A DNA stretch of 64,000 nt from JBMNMS01 sp050953445 (GCA_050953445.1 JBMNMS010000001.1:1054001-1118000); one strand, 5' to 3'; counted from the first letter of the stretch, positions 44,257-52,964 are shown. The notes: generated by a model not told the origin, from the sequence alone. Numbers and translations: made by a program.

Positions 44257-45216
44257 ATGAATACTATTTTAGGATTTGATCCGCTTGTTATTGCAATCAT
44301 TACTATTGCTGCACTCATAGCAATCTGCTTTTTCAATATGTATGTATTAGTAAAGCATAGAAGAAGTTATTACACTGTGGCTTTATATATCGCATCATTT
44401 TTTGCTGTCTGCTGGCTCTTTTTTCACATGATGGGTTCTGCCGTATTTGTACTTCCTTTATGCAAAATCTATTATAGGATGGCAGGACTATCGTTCATAT
44501 TTATGTGGATCAGTGTAATTGTCGGACTTGTTGTAGTATTTCTTTGGGGGCGAAAACGCAACTATCAACATTTGTCTCCCAATATACAAAAAGCCCTGTC
44601 CTGTATTAATGACATCGTATTTGTAGTCGACCGGGATGGGGAAATTACTAACATAAATCATCCGAAAAAATTCGCTTCACTATTCGGAAGCACTGGGCAC
44701 ATAAATCAGCTGATTTCTTTCATGGAATCAAATTGCCCTGCAAGTTGGGAATACGGAAAGGAGATCAGCACCATCAAGGGCACTGTAGTATGTGAACTGG
44801 AACTGCATAATTCAACAATACACTATCTTCTTAAAATTACACCAATTGAGATGAAAGATGGCAGCCGATTGGGTTATACGGCAGTGCTTGAAGATATTTC
44901 AGCAGCGAAGAGTAGTGAGAAATTATTGCAAGCACAAAATGATGATCTGAAACAGGCGAATGAAAGATTATCTAATTATGTGCGGGTGGCAGGGGCTCTG
45001 GATGCTGAAAAAGAACGACTGAATATCTTAGAACATGTACAGTCAACGTTAATCAGTGATATTGAAAAGATATTATTAAATTTTGGGAAGGTTAAACAAA
45101 GTTGCTTCACAGATGGCTCATATCCTGATGTCATGAGAAATGTAGCTTCACAATTGCGCCAAGTCTATTCTACCGTACGACATGCTGTGGGCGAAATAGC
45201 CGGAAAGGGAGTGTAA
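44257..45216 (+). CDS. membrane sensor lacking a kinase ATPase domain
   Basis: 319 residues. Three membrane segments at the N-terminus (about 8-30, 42-66, 76-100) are followed by a PAS-like domain (about 115-215; INDIVFVVDRDGEITNINHP, LGYTAVLEDISAA), a coiled coil (KLLQAQNDDLKQANERLSNY) and a region resembling a histidine-kinase dimerisation helix (ERLNILEHVQSTLISDI). It then stops: there is no HATPase domain with N or G boxes. The coiled-coil and helix region parallel those of the full kinase at 45848-47524. It precedes the response regulator by 3 bases, so it is probably a sensor partner or regulator of that pathway rather than a kinase. Confidence 0.75.
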   Translation: MNTILGFDPLVIAIITIAALIAICFFNMYVLVKHRRSYYTVALYIASFFAVCWLFFHMMGSAVFVLPLCKIYYRMAGLSFIFMWISVIVGLVVVFLWGRKRNYQHLSPNIQKALSCINDIVFVVDRDGEITNINHPKKFASLFGSTGHINQLISFMESNCPASWEYGKEISTIKGTVVCELELHNSTIHYLLKITPIEMKDGSRLGYTAVLEDISAAKSSEKLLQAQNDDLKQANERLSNYVRVAGALDAEKERLNILEHVQSTLISDIEKILLNFGKVKQSCFTDGSYPDVMRNVASQLRQVYSTVRHAVGEIAGKGV

Positions 45217-45219
45217 GTA

Positions 45220-45867
45220 ATGATTCGCATTTTAGTGGCAGACGATCATTTGTTGTTTCGTTCCATGCTTGAGGAAATGCTGAAAAGGGATGAGGATTTT
45301 GAGATTACTGCTTCCTGCGCCAATGGCCATGAGGCATTAGATTGCTGCCGGGAGCAAACATTAGATATTGCCTTGTTAGACATTGGTATGCCAGGCAAAA
45401 ACGGAATTGAAGTTCTGAAAGATATTAAAGAATCTTGCCCTAAGTTGAAAGTTGTGATGCTGACCACTTTTGAAGATGATGAAAATATTAAGTTGGCTGT
45501 ACAGCTTGGGGCCGATGGATATCTTATTAAGGACATTATGCCTGAAACACTGATTATGTCGTTAAAGTGCATTTATAACAATATGGTGGTTTTTCACAAA
45601 GGAGCTTATAAATTGCTGCAAACAGCTATTGCTGATGCACAGGAAACAAGAAACAGAAAAGTAACTATCGATAATATGGTGTTTGATGCGACTGATATTA
45701 AGATTCTTCAATTAATTGTACAAGGAAAAACCAACAAGGAAATTGGCAAAATATTAAGCTACAGTGAAGGCACTATAAAAAACAAAATATCTAAGCTTCT
45801 CTCTGTAACGGGATTTTCTGATCGGACAGAACTTTCTGTTTTTGCCATTAATCAGGGGATTGTGTAA
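45220..45867 (+). CDS. NarL/LuxR-type response regulator
   Basis: 215 residues. Receiver domain: acidic DDH pocket (residues 8-10), phospho-acceptor Asp in ALLDIGMPG (about 54), Thr in MLTTFED (about 82), Lys in YLIKDI (about 105). C-terminal LuxR helix-turn-helix (DIKILQLIVQGKTNKEIGKIL, about 165-185). It binds DNA when phosphorylated. Co-transcribed with the kinase-less sensor; its 3' end overlaps the converging histidine kinase gene by 20 bases. Confidence 0.92.
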   Translation: MIRILVADDHLLFRSMLEEMLKRDEDFEITASCANGHEALDCCREQTLDIALLDIGMPGKNGIEVLKDIKESCPKLKVVMLTTFEDDENIKLAVQLGADGYLIKDIMPETLIMSLKCIYNNMVVFHKGAYKLLQTAIADAQETRNRKVTIDNMVFDATDIKILQLIVQGKTNKEIGKILSYSEGTIKNKISKLLSVTGFSDRTELSVFAINQGIV

Positions 45868-47524
45868 TATTTACAACCCTAGGAAGACTTCCATGAATGG
45901 TAAAGCCTGATTCACCATCAGAGGTAAAGCTAACACTCCCGCAAAGGGATGTGAACCGATCCTCAATGCCAGTCAAACCATAGCTTTTTTTGATGTTCTT
46001 ACAACCCATTCCGTTATCTATTGCGTAAATCTCTACATTTTGTGGATGATATCTTAAAATGAGATGGATAGATTTTGATTTTCCATGACGGATCGAATTA
46101 GTGATTGCTTCCTGACATAGCCTGTATATGGCCTCGGTTTGCATGCTGTTCAGTTCATAGGTGTTACCATGAATATTTATATCAACATTAATGCTCTCGT
46201 TTTTTAGAAAACCAATAGCCTTTGTCAGAGTCGTCTGTCCCCATTGCATTTCTTTTCCGCTGAAAGTGTTGCGCAAATCGTTAAGGCTTCCTGTTAGGAG
46301 TTCCTCAATTTGTACCGCTTTCTTTCTGGCCTGCTCAGCAGTTTCTTCTGCCGCGATTTCAGCTGTTCCTATTACTACTGTCAAACTATGACCCAAAATA
46401 TCATGGACATTTTGGGCTATTTTTGCTTTGGTTCGGGTTATAGCTAATTCTCTGGTGTTCTTCGCCATTTGATCCAAAAGCCGGTTTACCTTCTCTAATT
46501 CGTAGTTTTGCTTTAAAAGTAAAGTGTGGTTTTTATTTATTTCGGTAACATCATAGAGAATTAGGAGCAGATGCCCATCCTTTGTCCTGGTTTTTGTTAT
46601 CTTGATATACGAACCATCGGTCAAAGTAATCTGTGTATCTGATTTTTCTTCATCTGCAACGAATTCCTTAAGTGTTGCCAATTCCTCATTCAAAGATTGC
46701 ATGGAATAGAAGGTTTTGTTGCCTCCATAGAAACGATAGTCATTGTCCAAAAATATCAACCCTTGTGGTACCAGGTTATATAGCTGGGAAAGTGAAACCG
46801 GAGATATGTCAAAATAGCGGAATTTTAGAGCAGGAAACATGAATAGTATCAGTGAGATGGAGGCGGCAATGGGTGAAAAATCGAAAACAGAGAAAGGGAA
46901 AATCCAGGGGAACAGGTCCATCTTAAATAATACATAATAAGCATTAGCGGATAATGGTAGAAGTACGAATATGGCAAACACATTGCCCAGGCTTTTTTTC
47001 CCGGCGAAAAATGACTGCTTTGTAAAGCCGTGAGCGAGTAAGTAGATCCCTATTGCAAGATATATGTAATGAACGCTTTGTGCTATGTAAAACAATATGC
47101 CGAAGCGGTCTTTATAAATATCAAAATAAGAATAGAAAGACATATGTAAAGGATTTGTAAGAATGGCCAGAAATGACGCCATTGGCAGAACTGACCACAT
47201 GAGTATTTGTTTTTTTGAAGGCAATCTGTTTTTTGAGTGAGTATAAGCGAAAACTAAAAAGCAGATACTTAGCGAGTTGATTGCAAAGTATTGGGTTAGA
47301 ATAAATAACCATCTAAGTTCTATGACCGGGGACAGGGTTTTGAAAATTTTTGATACCATCCATACTGCAATCATGCCAACAACCGATAGATAGCTAAACA
47401 GTAATGGAGATTTTTTCGCCCTGAAATAGATGTAAGAAGTAAATATAAGAAGTAGCATGAGTGTAATAAGATGAGAGAGAATAATTGTATTAAATTCAAT
47501 CGCAAGCTTTTCGGATACTTCCAT
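45848..47524 (-). CDS. 7TM-PAS sensor histidine kinase (HisKA_3 type)
   Basis: 558 residues. About seven membrane helices (residues 10-235) as in the histidine-kinase N-terminal 7TM group, a PAS-like domain (about 240-325), a coiled coil, the HisKA_3 dimerisation box KIAQNVHDILGHSLTVVIG (phospho-His about 370) and a HATPase domain (CQEAITNSIRHGKS as N box, IYAIDNGMGCKNI as G1 box). It should phosphorylate the NarL-type regulator encoded on the opposite strand. Convergent 20-base overlap means both 3' ends share sequence and could interfere. Confidence 0.92.
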   Translation of the reverse strand: MEVSEKLAIEFNTIILSHLITLMLLLIFTSYIYFRAKKSPLLFSYLSVVGMIAVWMVSKIFKTLSPVIELRWLFILTQYFAINSLSICFLVFAYTHSKNRLPSKKQILMWSVLPMASFLAILTNPLHMSFYSYFDIYKDRFGILFYIAQSVHYIYLAIGIYLLAHGFTKQSFFAGKKSLGNVFAIFVLLPLSANAYYVLFKMDLFPWIFPFSVFDFSPIAASISLILFMFPALKFRYFDISPVSLSQLYNLVPQGLIFLDNDYRFYGGNKTFYSMQSLNEELATLKEFVADEEKSDTQITLTDGSYIKITKTRTKDGHLLLILYDVTEINKNHTLLLKQNYELEKVNRLLDQMAKNTRELAITRTKAKIAQNVHDILGHSLTVVIGTAEIAAEETAEQARKKAVQIEELLTGSLNDLRNTFSGKEMQWGQTTLTKAIGFLKNESINVDINIHGNTYELNSMQTEAIYRLCQEAITNSIRHGKSKSIHLILRYHPQNVEIYAIDNGMGCKNIKKSYGLTGIEDRFTSLCGSVSFTSDGESGFTIHGSLPRVVNITQSPD

Positions 47525-47765
47525 GCCGCGTCCTCCTTTTAACTGTAACCAAATTTCGGCACTATTTGTTTATTATATCATATTGCTTACACGCAAATAA
47601 ATATTATAAAAGCTTGGGGGAGTCACCTTTCACCGTGTTTCAAAGCACTTTTTGTTACTTCAGAGGGGAAAATCATGACTTAAACCGTGACCATAGACAC
47701 TTTTTATGTGGCTACTACTGTAGCTACAATTTAAACAAAATACTGCATAATGAGGAGGTGAAAGA

Positions 47766-48146
47766 ATGATTGCTAAGCGTGCAGTTTTCGAGATTAAACA
47801 AAACCCAACAGGAAAATATTATTTTACTTTTCATGATTCTGAATGCATAACTACCGTAATATCCCACAGTTTTTCCAATCGTTCAGAGCTTGAGAGCTGC
47901 ATTTCCAACACCAGAGATGTGGCAATGATAGCTGATATTCATGATAGCCTTATGCCCCGTGGCTCTCCCCCTTATTTTGTGGTGAAAAATAATGAGGAAG
48001 GGTCTACCTTTTCACTTATTGGTTTTCATGGGGAAACTATTTTTAGCAGCGTGCTTTATTTAAGCGAAACTCAGTGCAAGGAGGCAATCCATGTTTTGAA
48101 AACATTTTCATTAAAAGCGGGAATCGTAGATTTAACAATTGACTAA
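47766..48146 (+). CDS. tandem DUF1508 (YegP-like) protein
   Basis: 126 residues containing two YegP/DUF1508-like repeats: residues 5-50 (RAVFEIKQNPTGKYYFTFHD ... ELESCIS) and 68-115 (YFVVKNNEEGSTFSLIGFHG ... QCKEAIHVLK). Small cytoplasmic proteins of unknown function. GAGGAGGTG precedes ATG 47766. It begins a rightward run with the zinc-ribbon and lipoprotein genes. The 241-base region before it, shared with the divergent kinase gene, holds their promoters but no clear gene. Confidence 0.7.
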   Translation: MIAKRAVFEIKQNPTGKYYFTFHDSECITTVISHSFSNRSELESCISNTRDVAMIADIHDSLMPRGSPPYFVVKNNEEGSTFSLIGFHGETIFSSVLYLSETQCKEAIHVLKTFSLKAGIVDLTID

Positions 48147-48169
48147 CAAAAATAACAGGAGGTATTCAA

Positions 48170-48610
48170 ATGGCATTTTTTGATAAGCTGAATGATATTG
48201 CAAAAAGCATTGGAGATATAGCAAACGAAGCAATTGGGTCAAACAAGTTATATAGCAGAATGTCCGAAGTTCAGACTGCAATAAATGATTTGATGAACCA
48301 AATCGGCGAACATTATTATAGGAAGTATCGGCTGGGAGAAAGTGTTGATGAGGAAGTGTACTACATGATGGAGGAAATTGATCAACACCATGATGTTCTA
48401 AAAGATTTGGAATTACAGTTAACCGCAAACAAAGAGGCGGAGAAGGATGCACTTTGCCCGGTTTGTGGAAGGCTAAACGACCCCGGAAATAGATTCTGTC
48501 AAGAATGTGGTAATAAGCTTGAGCAAGCTCAACCCAAAACTTGTCCCTCTTGCGGAGAGCTTGTTACTGATGGATTAAAGTTCTGTGGTAATTGTGGTGA
48601 AAAACTGTAA
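48170..48610 (+). CDS. double zinc-ribbon protein with helical N-terminus
   Basis: 146 residues. An N-terminal helical/coiled region (about 1-90) precedes two zinc ribbons: CPVCGRLNDPGNRFCQECG (about 97-115) and CPSCGELVTDGLKFCGNCG (about 126-144). Each has the CxxC...CxxC arrangement. Such proteins often act as adaptors in the cytoplasm, but the role is not known. AGGAGG 9 bases before the ATG. It overlaps nothing and is followed after 13 bases by a lipoprotein gene. Confidence 0.85.
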   Translation: MAFFDKLNDIAKSIGDIANEAIGSNKLYSRMSEVQTAINDLMNQIGEHYYRKYRLGESVDEEVYYMMEEIDQHHDVLKDLELQLTANKEAEKDALCPVCGRLNDPGNRFCQECGNKLEQAQPKTCPSCGELVTDGLKFCGNCGEKL

Positions 48611-48623
48611 AGGAGAAAAACAA

Positions 48624-49328
48624 ATGCAGAAAAGAACAGTTACCACTATCACGATTGTCCTAATTTGCTTATTGGTAGCCTGTTCTTCTATGCCACAATC
48701 AGAAGATAATATTGGGCATGACAATCCTGAAAGCGATGAGATAACGCCTTACACCTTCTTACATCTGATTTGTGGAAATGCTGAAGAGCTCTCTTTTACC
48801 TGCTTTGTTGAAGGAGCCGGTAGAAACACGTTAACCTTTCAGATAAAAGGGGATGAAGCAGTTGAAACTTTCGTTGCCAAGGATATGAATGGCAATCCTG
48901 TGTCTGTGAGAGTTATTGAAAAGGATGGAAAAGTTCATTACATAATGGATGACAGTAAAATAATTAAGATTTATCTTTCTCCGGCAGAAGATTTCCTATT
49001 ATTCAGAATGCTGGCAGCAGTAAATACCCTTCCTGATCTGACTACGGAGATTGACGGCTATTACCTATATGAACACAGCCTTCCTTTTGTACAGGATGAG
49101 AGTATGCAGTATAAATATATTTTCTACATGAAGGATGGAGTTCTGAAAAAGCTGACAATATCCCTAAGAGACGAAGACACCGTCACTTATCAGTTTTCGG
49201 ATTTTCGCCAGGAGCTACTAGATGCTACAGCTTTTGAAATTCCGGAAGGATATATTAAGGAAGAATTTAGCTACACAAACACAGGGGAGCACATGCCCCC
49301 CTGGTGGGAAATAGGAAATGATGAATAG
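48624..49328 (+). CDS. lipoprotein of unknown function
   Basis: 234 residues from ATG 48624 (AAAGGAG upstream; a longer frame from 48585 lacks support). Signal peptide with lipobox LLVACSS (Cys about residue 20), so it is tethered outside the membrane. The mature part is rich in beta-type segments and acidic residues with no family I recognise. First of three consecutive lipoprotein genes. Confidence 0.8.
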   Translation: MQKRTVTTITIVLICLLVACSSMPQSEDNIGHDNPESDEITPYTFLHLICGNAEELSFTCFVEGAGRNTLTFQIKGDEAVETFVAKDMNGNPVSVRVIEKDGKVHYIMDDSKIIKIYLSPAEDFLLFRMLAAVNTLPDLTTEIDGYYLYEHSLPFVQDESMQYKYIFYMKDGVLKKLTISLRDEDTVTYQFSDFRQELLDATAFEIPEGYIKEEFSYTNTGEHMPPWWEIGNDE

Positions 49329-49341
49329 GAGAATATGAGCG

Positions 49342-50229
49342 ATGAAAAAAAATATAGTTTTCTTTGTATCATTACTACTGATACTTGCGTTATTGACAGG
49401 CTGCTCCATGTCCAAGTCAGCCACAGAGGGTAATGGTGAGGCATCTGGGGATAAGCAAATGAAGAAAGAGTCGGCGAAAGGAAACAAGTTTGATATCCAC
49501 TTTGTTTATCGCAACGATTTTTATGGCTATAATCTGGAAGCCAATTGGGCAGATGTTCTCATCAAAAAAACGAATACAAATACGGCAACTCAAAATAAAG
49601 GATTAGAGCTCTTGCTTGATGGCAGCTTAGAATTATTTGGGGAGCTGGATCTCGATCACTCTGGCACCATAAGTCAAAGTGAGTGGGCAGAAATAGAACC
49701 GGACTTTCCATTTGAGAAGCAAGTTCTAAATTCTTCAGGGGAAATGGAATATGATGGTTTCCGGATTTTCGCTCTTGAACTTGGAGGGATAGATCTTGAT
49801 CCTACGGGATTCACAATTACCCAGCCTACACTTGAAAATTATGCTCTGGAACTCAATGATGAAAATGCTCCTGTAAGCATTAAAATATTGCGTGCCAGTA
49901 CAACGGGATTTACTGGTGGATATAATAAATATTTTCCAGCGGATACTGTATTTATAGAGCTTTCATCGGATTTTGAAATCTTTTTGGAAACTATGCCTGG
50001 CCTGTCTGCAACATCGGCTTTTGATTATCCCTTACTGAACATGTATTTGGATGACACCAAGGAGGTAAAAGATAGTTATAGCCATGGTGCACTTGGTTTT
50101 AGCTCAATCGTAGACACTGAAAAATTCAATGCCCTCTTCAACGGGAAGCCCTTCTCCTTGCATTACGATGCATATTATGAAGGAAAAGTAGTCGGCACAT
50201 ACGATTTAACTATTAGCCCGAAACATTAG
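49342..50229 (+). CDS. lipoprotein with an EF-hand-like calcium motif
   Basis: 295 residues. Lipobox LLTGCSM (Cys about residue 21). A single EF-hand/dockerin-type loop DLDHSGTISQSEW lies at about residues 107-119, with acidic ligands at positions 1, 3, 5 and 12-like spacing, suggesting calcium binding. The rest is unassigned beta-rich sequence. Separated by 13 bases from the previous lipoprotein gene and 18 bases from the next. Function unknown. Confidence 0.8.
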   Translation: MKKNIVFFVSLLLILALLTGCSMSKSATEGNGEASGDKQMKKESAKGNKFDIHFVYRNDFYGYNLEANWADVLIKKTNTNTATQNKGLELLLDGSLELFGELDLDHSGTISQSEWAEIEPDFPFEKQVLNSSGEMEYDGFRIFALELGGIDLDPTGFTITQPTLENYALELNDENAPVSIKILRASTTGFTGGYNKYFPADTVFIELSSDFEIFLETMPGLSATSAFDYPLLNMYLDDTKEVKDSYSHGALGFSSIVDTEKFNALFNGKPFSLHYDAYYEGKVVGTYDLTISPKH

Positions 50230-50247
50230 TGAAAGGAGAAAAGTATT

Positions 50248-50790
50248 ATGAAAAGATTGTCTTATTTAATTTGCTTTACATTGGTAATGACATTACTATT
50301 GGCAGGCTGCCAGAAGAAGCAAGAACCAGATAATATCGATAACCTGCCACAAAACAATAATTCTGAAATGGAAGAGATTGATCCCTCCGAAATGATAATT
50401 GATCCGGGAATTACCACGGATGGGAAAATAGATAATTCCTTAGAGAGTTTTTCGAAGGCACTTGGAGAAAAGGGTCTTAAGTTAGAAGACAAAGTAATAA
50501 AGGATGCGGCATCAATAGGTGCCTTAGAAGGCTTTGGGTTCAATGTAAATGGCTCCCCCTTGGAAGTGTATCTCTTTGACCCTGCAAGCAGCGATGAAAA
50601 AACAAAGGAAAATCTGAAAACCGCCGCAGAATCCGGGTTCATTACAATTTTCGGTGTGGAGATCAATGGAAAAACACCCATTTCCAAATGTTCGGTGAAC
50701 GGTTCTTTGGTACTGATTTTCCCTATGGAGGATTTTGGTATGCCCCATCCTGATAAAGAAGCCATTGTACAGGCCTTTATGGAGGTTTAG
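50248..50790 (+). CDS. small lipoprotein of unknown function
   Basis: 180 residues. Lipobox LLLAGCQ (Cys about residue 21), followed by a low-complexity Asn/Glu/Asp-rich linker and a compact domain (about 70-180; SLESFSKALGEKGLKLEDK ... MPHPDKEAIVQAFMEV). No family recognised. GAAAGGAG lies before the ATG. Third lipoprotein of the run. Confidence 0.8.
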   Translation: MKRLSYLICFTLVMTLLLAGCQKKQEPDNIDNLPQNNNSEMEEIDPSEMIIDPGITTDGKIDNSLESFSKALGEKGLKLEDKVIKDAASIGALEGFGFNVNGSPLEVYLFDPASSDEKTKENLKTAAESGFITIFGVEINGKTPISKCSVNGSLVLIFPMEDFGMPHPDKEAIVQAFMEV

Positions 50791-50812
50791 TGATTATCAG
50801 GAGGTAATTTTA

Positions 50813-50905
50813 TTGAAAAAAAGATTTCTGAGCTTGCTGATTTTATTTTCTGTCATGCTGTCAGCCTTTGCAGGATTTAGCGTGCCGACATATGCAGTGG
50901 GGTAA
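50813..50905 (+). pseudogene. signal-peptide-only fragment of a lost exported protein
   Basis: A TTG start with AGGAGG 7 bases upstream encodes 30 residues: KKRFLSLLILFSVMLSAFAGFSVPTYA-like Sec signal peptide ending in a plausible cleavage site (PTYA), then VG and stop. The sequence after the stop does not continue as a domain. It looks like the 5' end of a secreted-protein gene whose body was deleted, as the next gene of the lipoprotein run. A tiny functional peptide is the alternative. Confidence 0.5.
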
Positions 50906-50921
50906 AGCGGAACCATCGCTT

Positions 50922-50994
50922 CGGGCTGGGGCACTACCTTTTAGTTTACAAAAGATGGAACCCTTTTGGGTTTTGAGCAAGGTAGCCCAGCCCG
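50922..50994. repeat. long imperfect hairpin with nested stem
   Basis: CGGGCTGGGGCACTACCTT (50922-50940) pairs with AAGGTAGCCCAGCCCG (50979-50994), leaving a small bulge. The loop contains a second stem AACCC-TTTT-GGGTT (50959-50972). No T-run follows, so it is not an ordinary terminator. It follows directly after the truncated signal-peptide ORF. No known RNA family recognised. Confidence 0.6.
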
Positions 50995-51145
50995 TCAAGG
51001 TTAAGGATAATGTGGCAACAGCTTTGATCCCAAAGGTGGAGATTAGCACCAACAAGCATACATGACAATGTTAAGGTTGTATAACCAAATTATTTAGACT
51101 GAAGACAGGAAAAGGATATCATAACCCCTGATGAAACTGACTTCT

Positions 51146-52435
51146 TCACTCTCTAATCCGGCCTGTTTCGGCATCGATTTCGCATTCGTATTCCAATCCG
51201 TTATATATGAATTCGACTTCGTAAACCATTATTCCGTCCTCGTTTTCTAATTCGATTTCAATCTCATGTACCTGGCTTTCGGTTGCACCAACGTGTTTTA
51301 AAGCGATTTCCAATGCCCTTCTTTCATCGATGTATTTAGTTGGGCTGCTATGAGACTTAATTGGTTGTTGGTTTTCTTGCACTTCCTTGCCTACTTTGCT
51401 ACTACCAGATATTGATTTGTCCTTTATCTTCAATTCCAGGATTTTGCCGTTTATCGCATCGATTTCGTAATCATATTTTTTGTTCTCCATATAGAATTCA
51501 ACCTCATAAATCATTCTGCCATCTTCAAAATCCAGTTCCACCTCTATTTTTTGTGAATCCTTTCCAGCAACTCCGGCATTTTGCAAAGCTATTGCAATTG
51601 CTTTTTCGCTGCCGATGTATTTTTTGTCGCTGGGCTGGCCACTGGATTTCACCCCTTCAGGCTTTGAATTGCTTGCCTCTATCAATAGGCTGATGTCATT
51701 AATGGGCATCGATGCGGCATCGGAATACTGTAACGAAGGGTGCTTCTTAATTAGGTTTTCTATTAAAAAGGCTTTGCCGGTGGAAATATCATATTCTTTT
51801 GCAAGTTCTTGTACGTGAATGTCTGATTTTGTTACCTGACTCAGTATGGAAGCTTTGAAATCGTAGCTATTCAGCAGCCCCTGGACCTCATTGGAGATAT
51901 GTTCTTGCAGTATTTTCCCCTTTTTAGCATCTTGACTTTCAATGGTTATAAGTATTGAGTTTCCCATATCGTTGAGATATCCTTTTTTGGCCATTGAACC
52001 GATTAGAGCATTTATACCTATATCCAAATCCACATTTCTAAAATTCATATTTCCTATGACAATGCGCCCGTCTTCATTAAGCGGAATCACTTTTAAAATT
52101 TTTTCGGATCGATTAAGGGACATTTCGATGCTAGGGTTTATGTCAAAACCGACTATTGTTTGAGGAGAATAATGGGTAAAACCGGCGTAGCTTCCTATAA
52201 ACAACAGAATACTTGCTGCTACAATGCCAAGTGTTTTGATTATTCTCATGTTGACCTTTTTTGCGATACTGTGACCCGTGGTATGGGATTCCATAGTTGC
52301 AATAATTGAATTTGCCATTTCCCTATCCTCTCCTTCTGTCCTCGTATGTTCTAAGAGCTGGGGCAGGATATCTGGAACCATAGTTTCAACAGTCTTTTTT
52401 AGCCTTTTTTCGATTATTTTATTAGACTCTTTCAA
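51146..52435 (-). CDS. RsgI-like anti-sigma factor with two PepSY-type domains
   Basis: 429 residues. Cytoplasmic N-terminus (1-65), one membrane segment (TLGIVAASILLFIGSYAGF, about 68-86), then an RsgI-like middle domain (SPQTIVGFDINPSIEMSLNR, about 90-110). Outside the cell there are two PepSY-like repeats (ALQNAGVAGKDSQKIEVELDFEDGRMIYEVEF and ALKHVGATESQVHEIEIELENEDGIMVYEVEF type, about 275-330 and 370-429). It overlaps the sigma-factor gene by 14 bases and should hold that factor at the membrane. The signal sensed by the outer part is unknown. Confidence 0.85.
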   Translation of the reverse strand: MKESNKIIEKRLKKTVETMVPDILPQLLEHTRTEGEDREMANSIIATMESHTTGHSIAKKVNMRIIKTLGIVAASILLFIGSYAGFTHYSPQTIVGFDINPSIEMSLNRSEKILKVIPLNEDGRIVIGNMNFRNVDLDIGINALIGSMAKKGYLNDMGNSILITIESQDAKKGKILQEHISNEVQGLLNSYDFKASILSQVTKSDIHVQELAKEYDISTGKAFLIENLIKKHPSLQYSDAASMPINDISLLIEASNSKPEGVKSSGQPSDKKYIGSEKAIAIALQNAGVAGKDSQKIEVELDFEDGRMIYEVEFYMENKKYDYEIDAINGKILELKIKDKSISGSSKVGKEVQENQQPIKSHSSPTKYIDERRALEIALKHVGATESQVHEIEIELENEDGIMVYEVEFIYNGLEYECEIDAETGRIRE

Positions 52436-52964
52436 CTTTTTTCTCCTCCAACATCTTTCTTAATTTTGATAAGGAACGGCGATATTTGGAAAGGGTTGTT
52501 GCAAGGGGTATTTCTAGGATTTGTGCTATTTCCCTATGTTTAAGTCCTGCAAGTGCATGCATGATTACGATTTGTCTTTCTTCCTCTGTTAAATGACTGA
52601 GGACGGCTTCCAGCAAGAGTTTGTCTATGCTGGAACCTGCGAAATCTGATCCTGCCTCTGAAAACCATCCTTCCTCCAAGGAAAATTCACCTTTCGATTC
52701 CGACTTGATTCTATCTAAAGAGAGATTTCGGGCAATCCTTAGAATCCATGCCATAGGTTTCCCTTTTGGAACATATCCCGATGCCCCTTTATATATTCTT
52801 ATATATGTTTCCTGCATAACATCTTCCGCATCCTGTGGCTTTTTAAGAATTGATAAAGCTAACCCGTAGACCGCCACTTTGGTTTCATCATATAATCTTT
52901 CTAAAGCCTTGGGTTCTTTTTTCGACAACTGCAGTATTAGGTTTTCGGTTATTGATTGCGTCAT
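52422..52964 (-). CDS. ECF-type RNA polymerase sigma factor
   Basis: 180 residues. Region 2 (LYDETKVAVYGLALSILKKPQDAEDVMQETYIRI, about 25-57) with the RIARNLSLDRIKSE segment, and region 4 (LSHLTEEERQIVIMHALAGLKHREIAQILEIPLATTLSKYRRSLSKL, about 118-165). Transcribed ahead of its membrane anti-sigma factor. Target promoters are not evident in the window. The 52965-53190 gap, between this and the divergent GIY-YIG gene, holds both promoters. Confidence 0.92.
   Translation of the reverse strand: MTQSITENLILQLSKKEPKALERLYDETKVAVYGLALSILKKPQDAEDVMQETYIRIYKGASGYVPKGKPMAWILRIARNLSLDRIKSESKGEFSLEEGWFSEAGSDFAGSSIDKLLLEAVLSHLTEEERQIVIMHALAGLKHREIAQILEIPLATTLSKYRRSLSKLRKMLEEKKVERV

Noticed and set aside
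47566..47769. Short plus-strand ORF between the histidine kinase and the DUF1508 gene
   Set aside because: No ribosome-binding site, odd composition (Tyr, His, Cys-rich) and it occupies a promoter region; best read as chance.
50922..50994. Integron attC-like site
   Set aside because: The hairpin lacks the paired RYYYAAC/GTTRRRY core sites, and no integrase or cassette array is present.
50868..51065. Overlapping ORFs on both strands across the hairpin region
   Set aside because: Both are open only because the palindrome lacks stops; no start signals and no protein-like composition.
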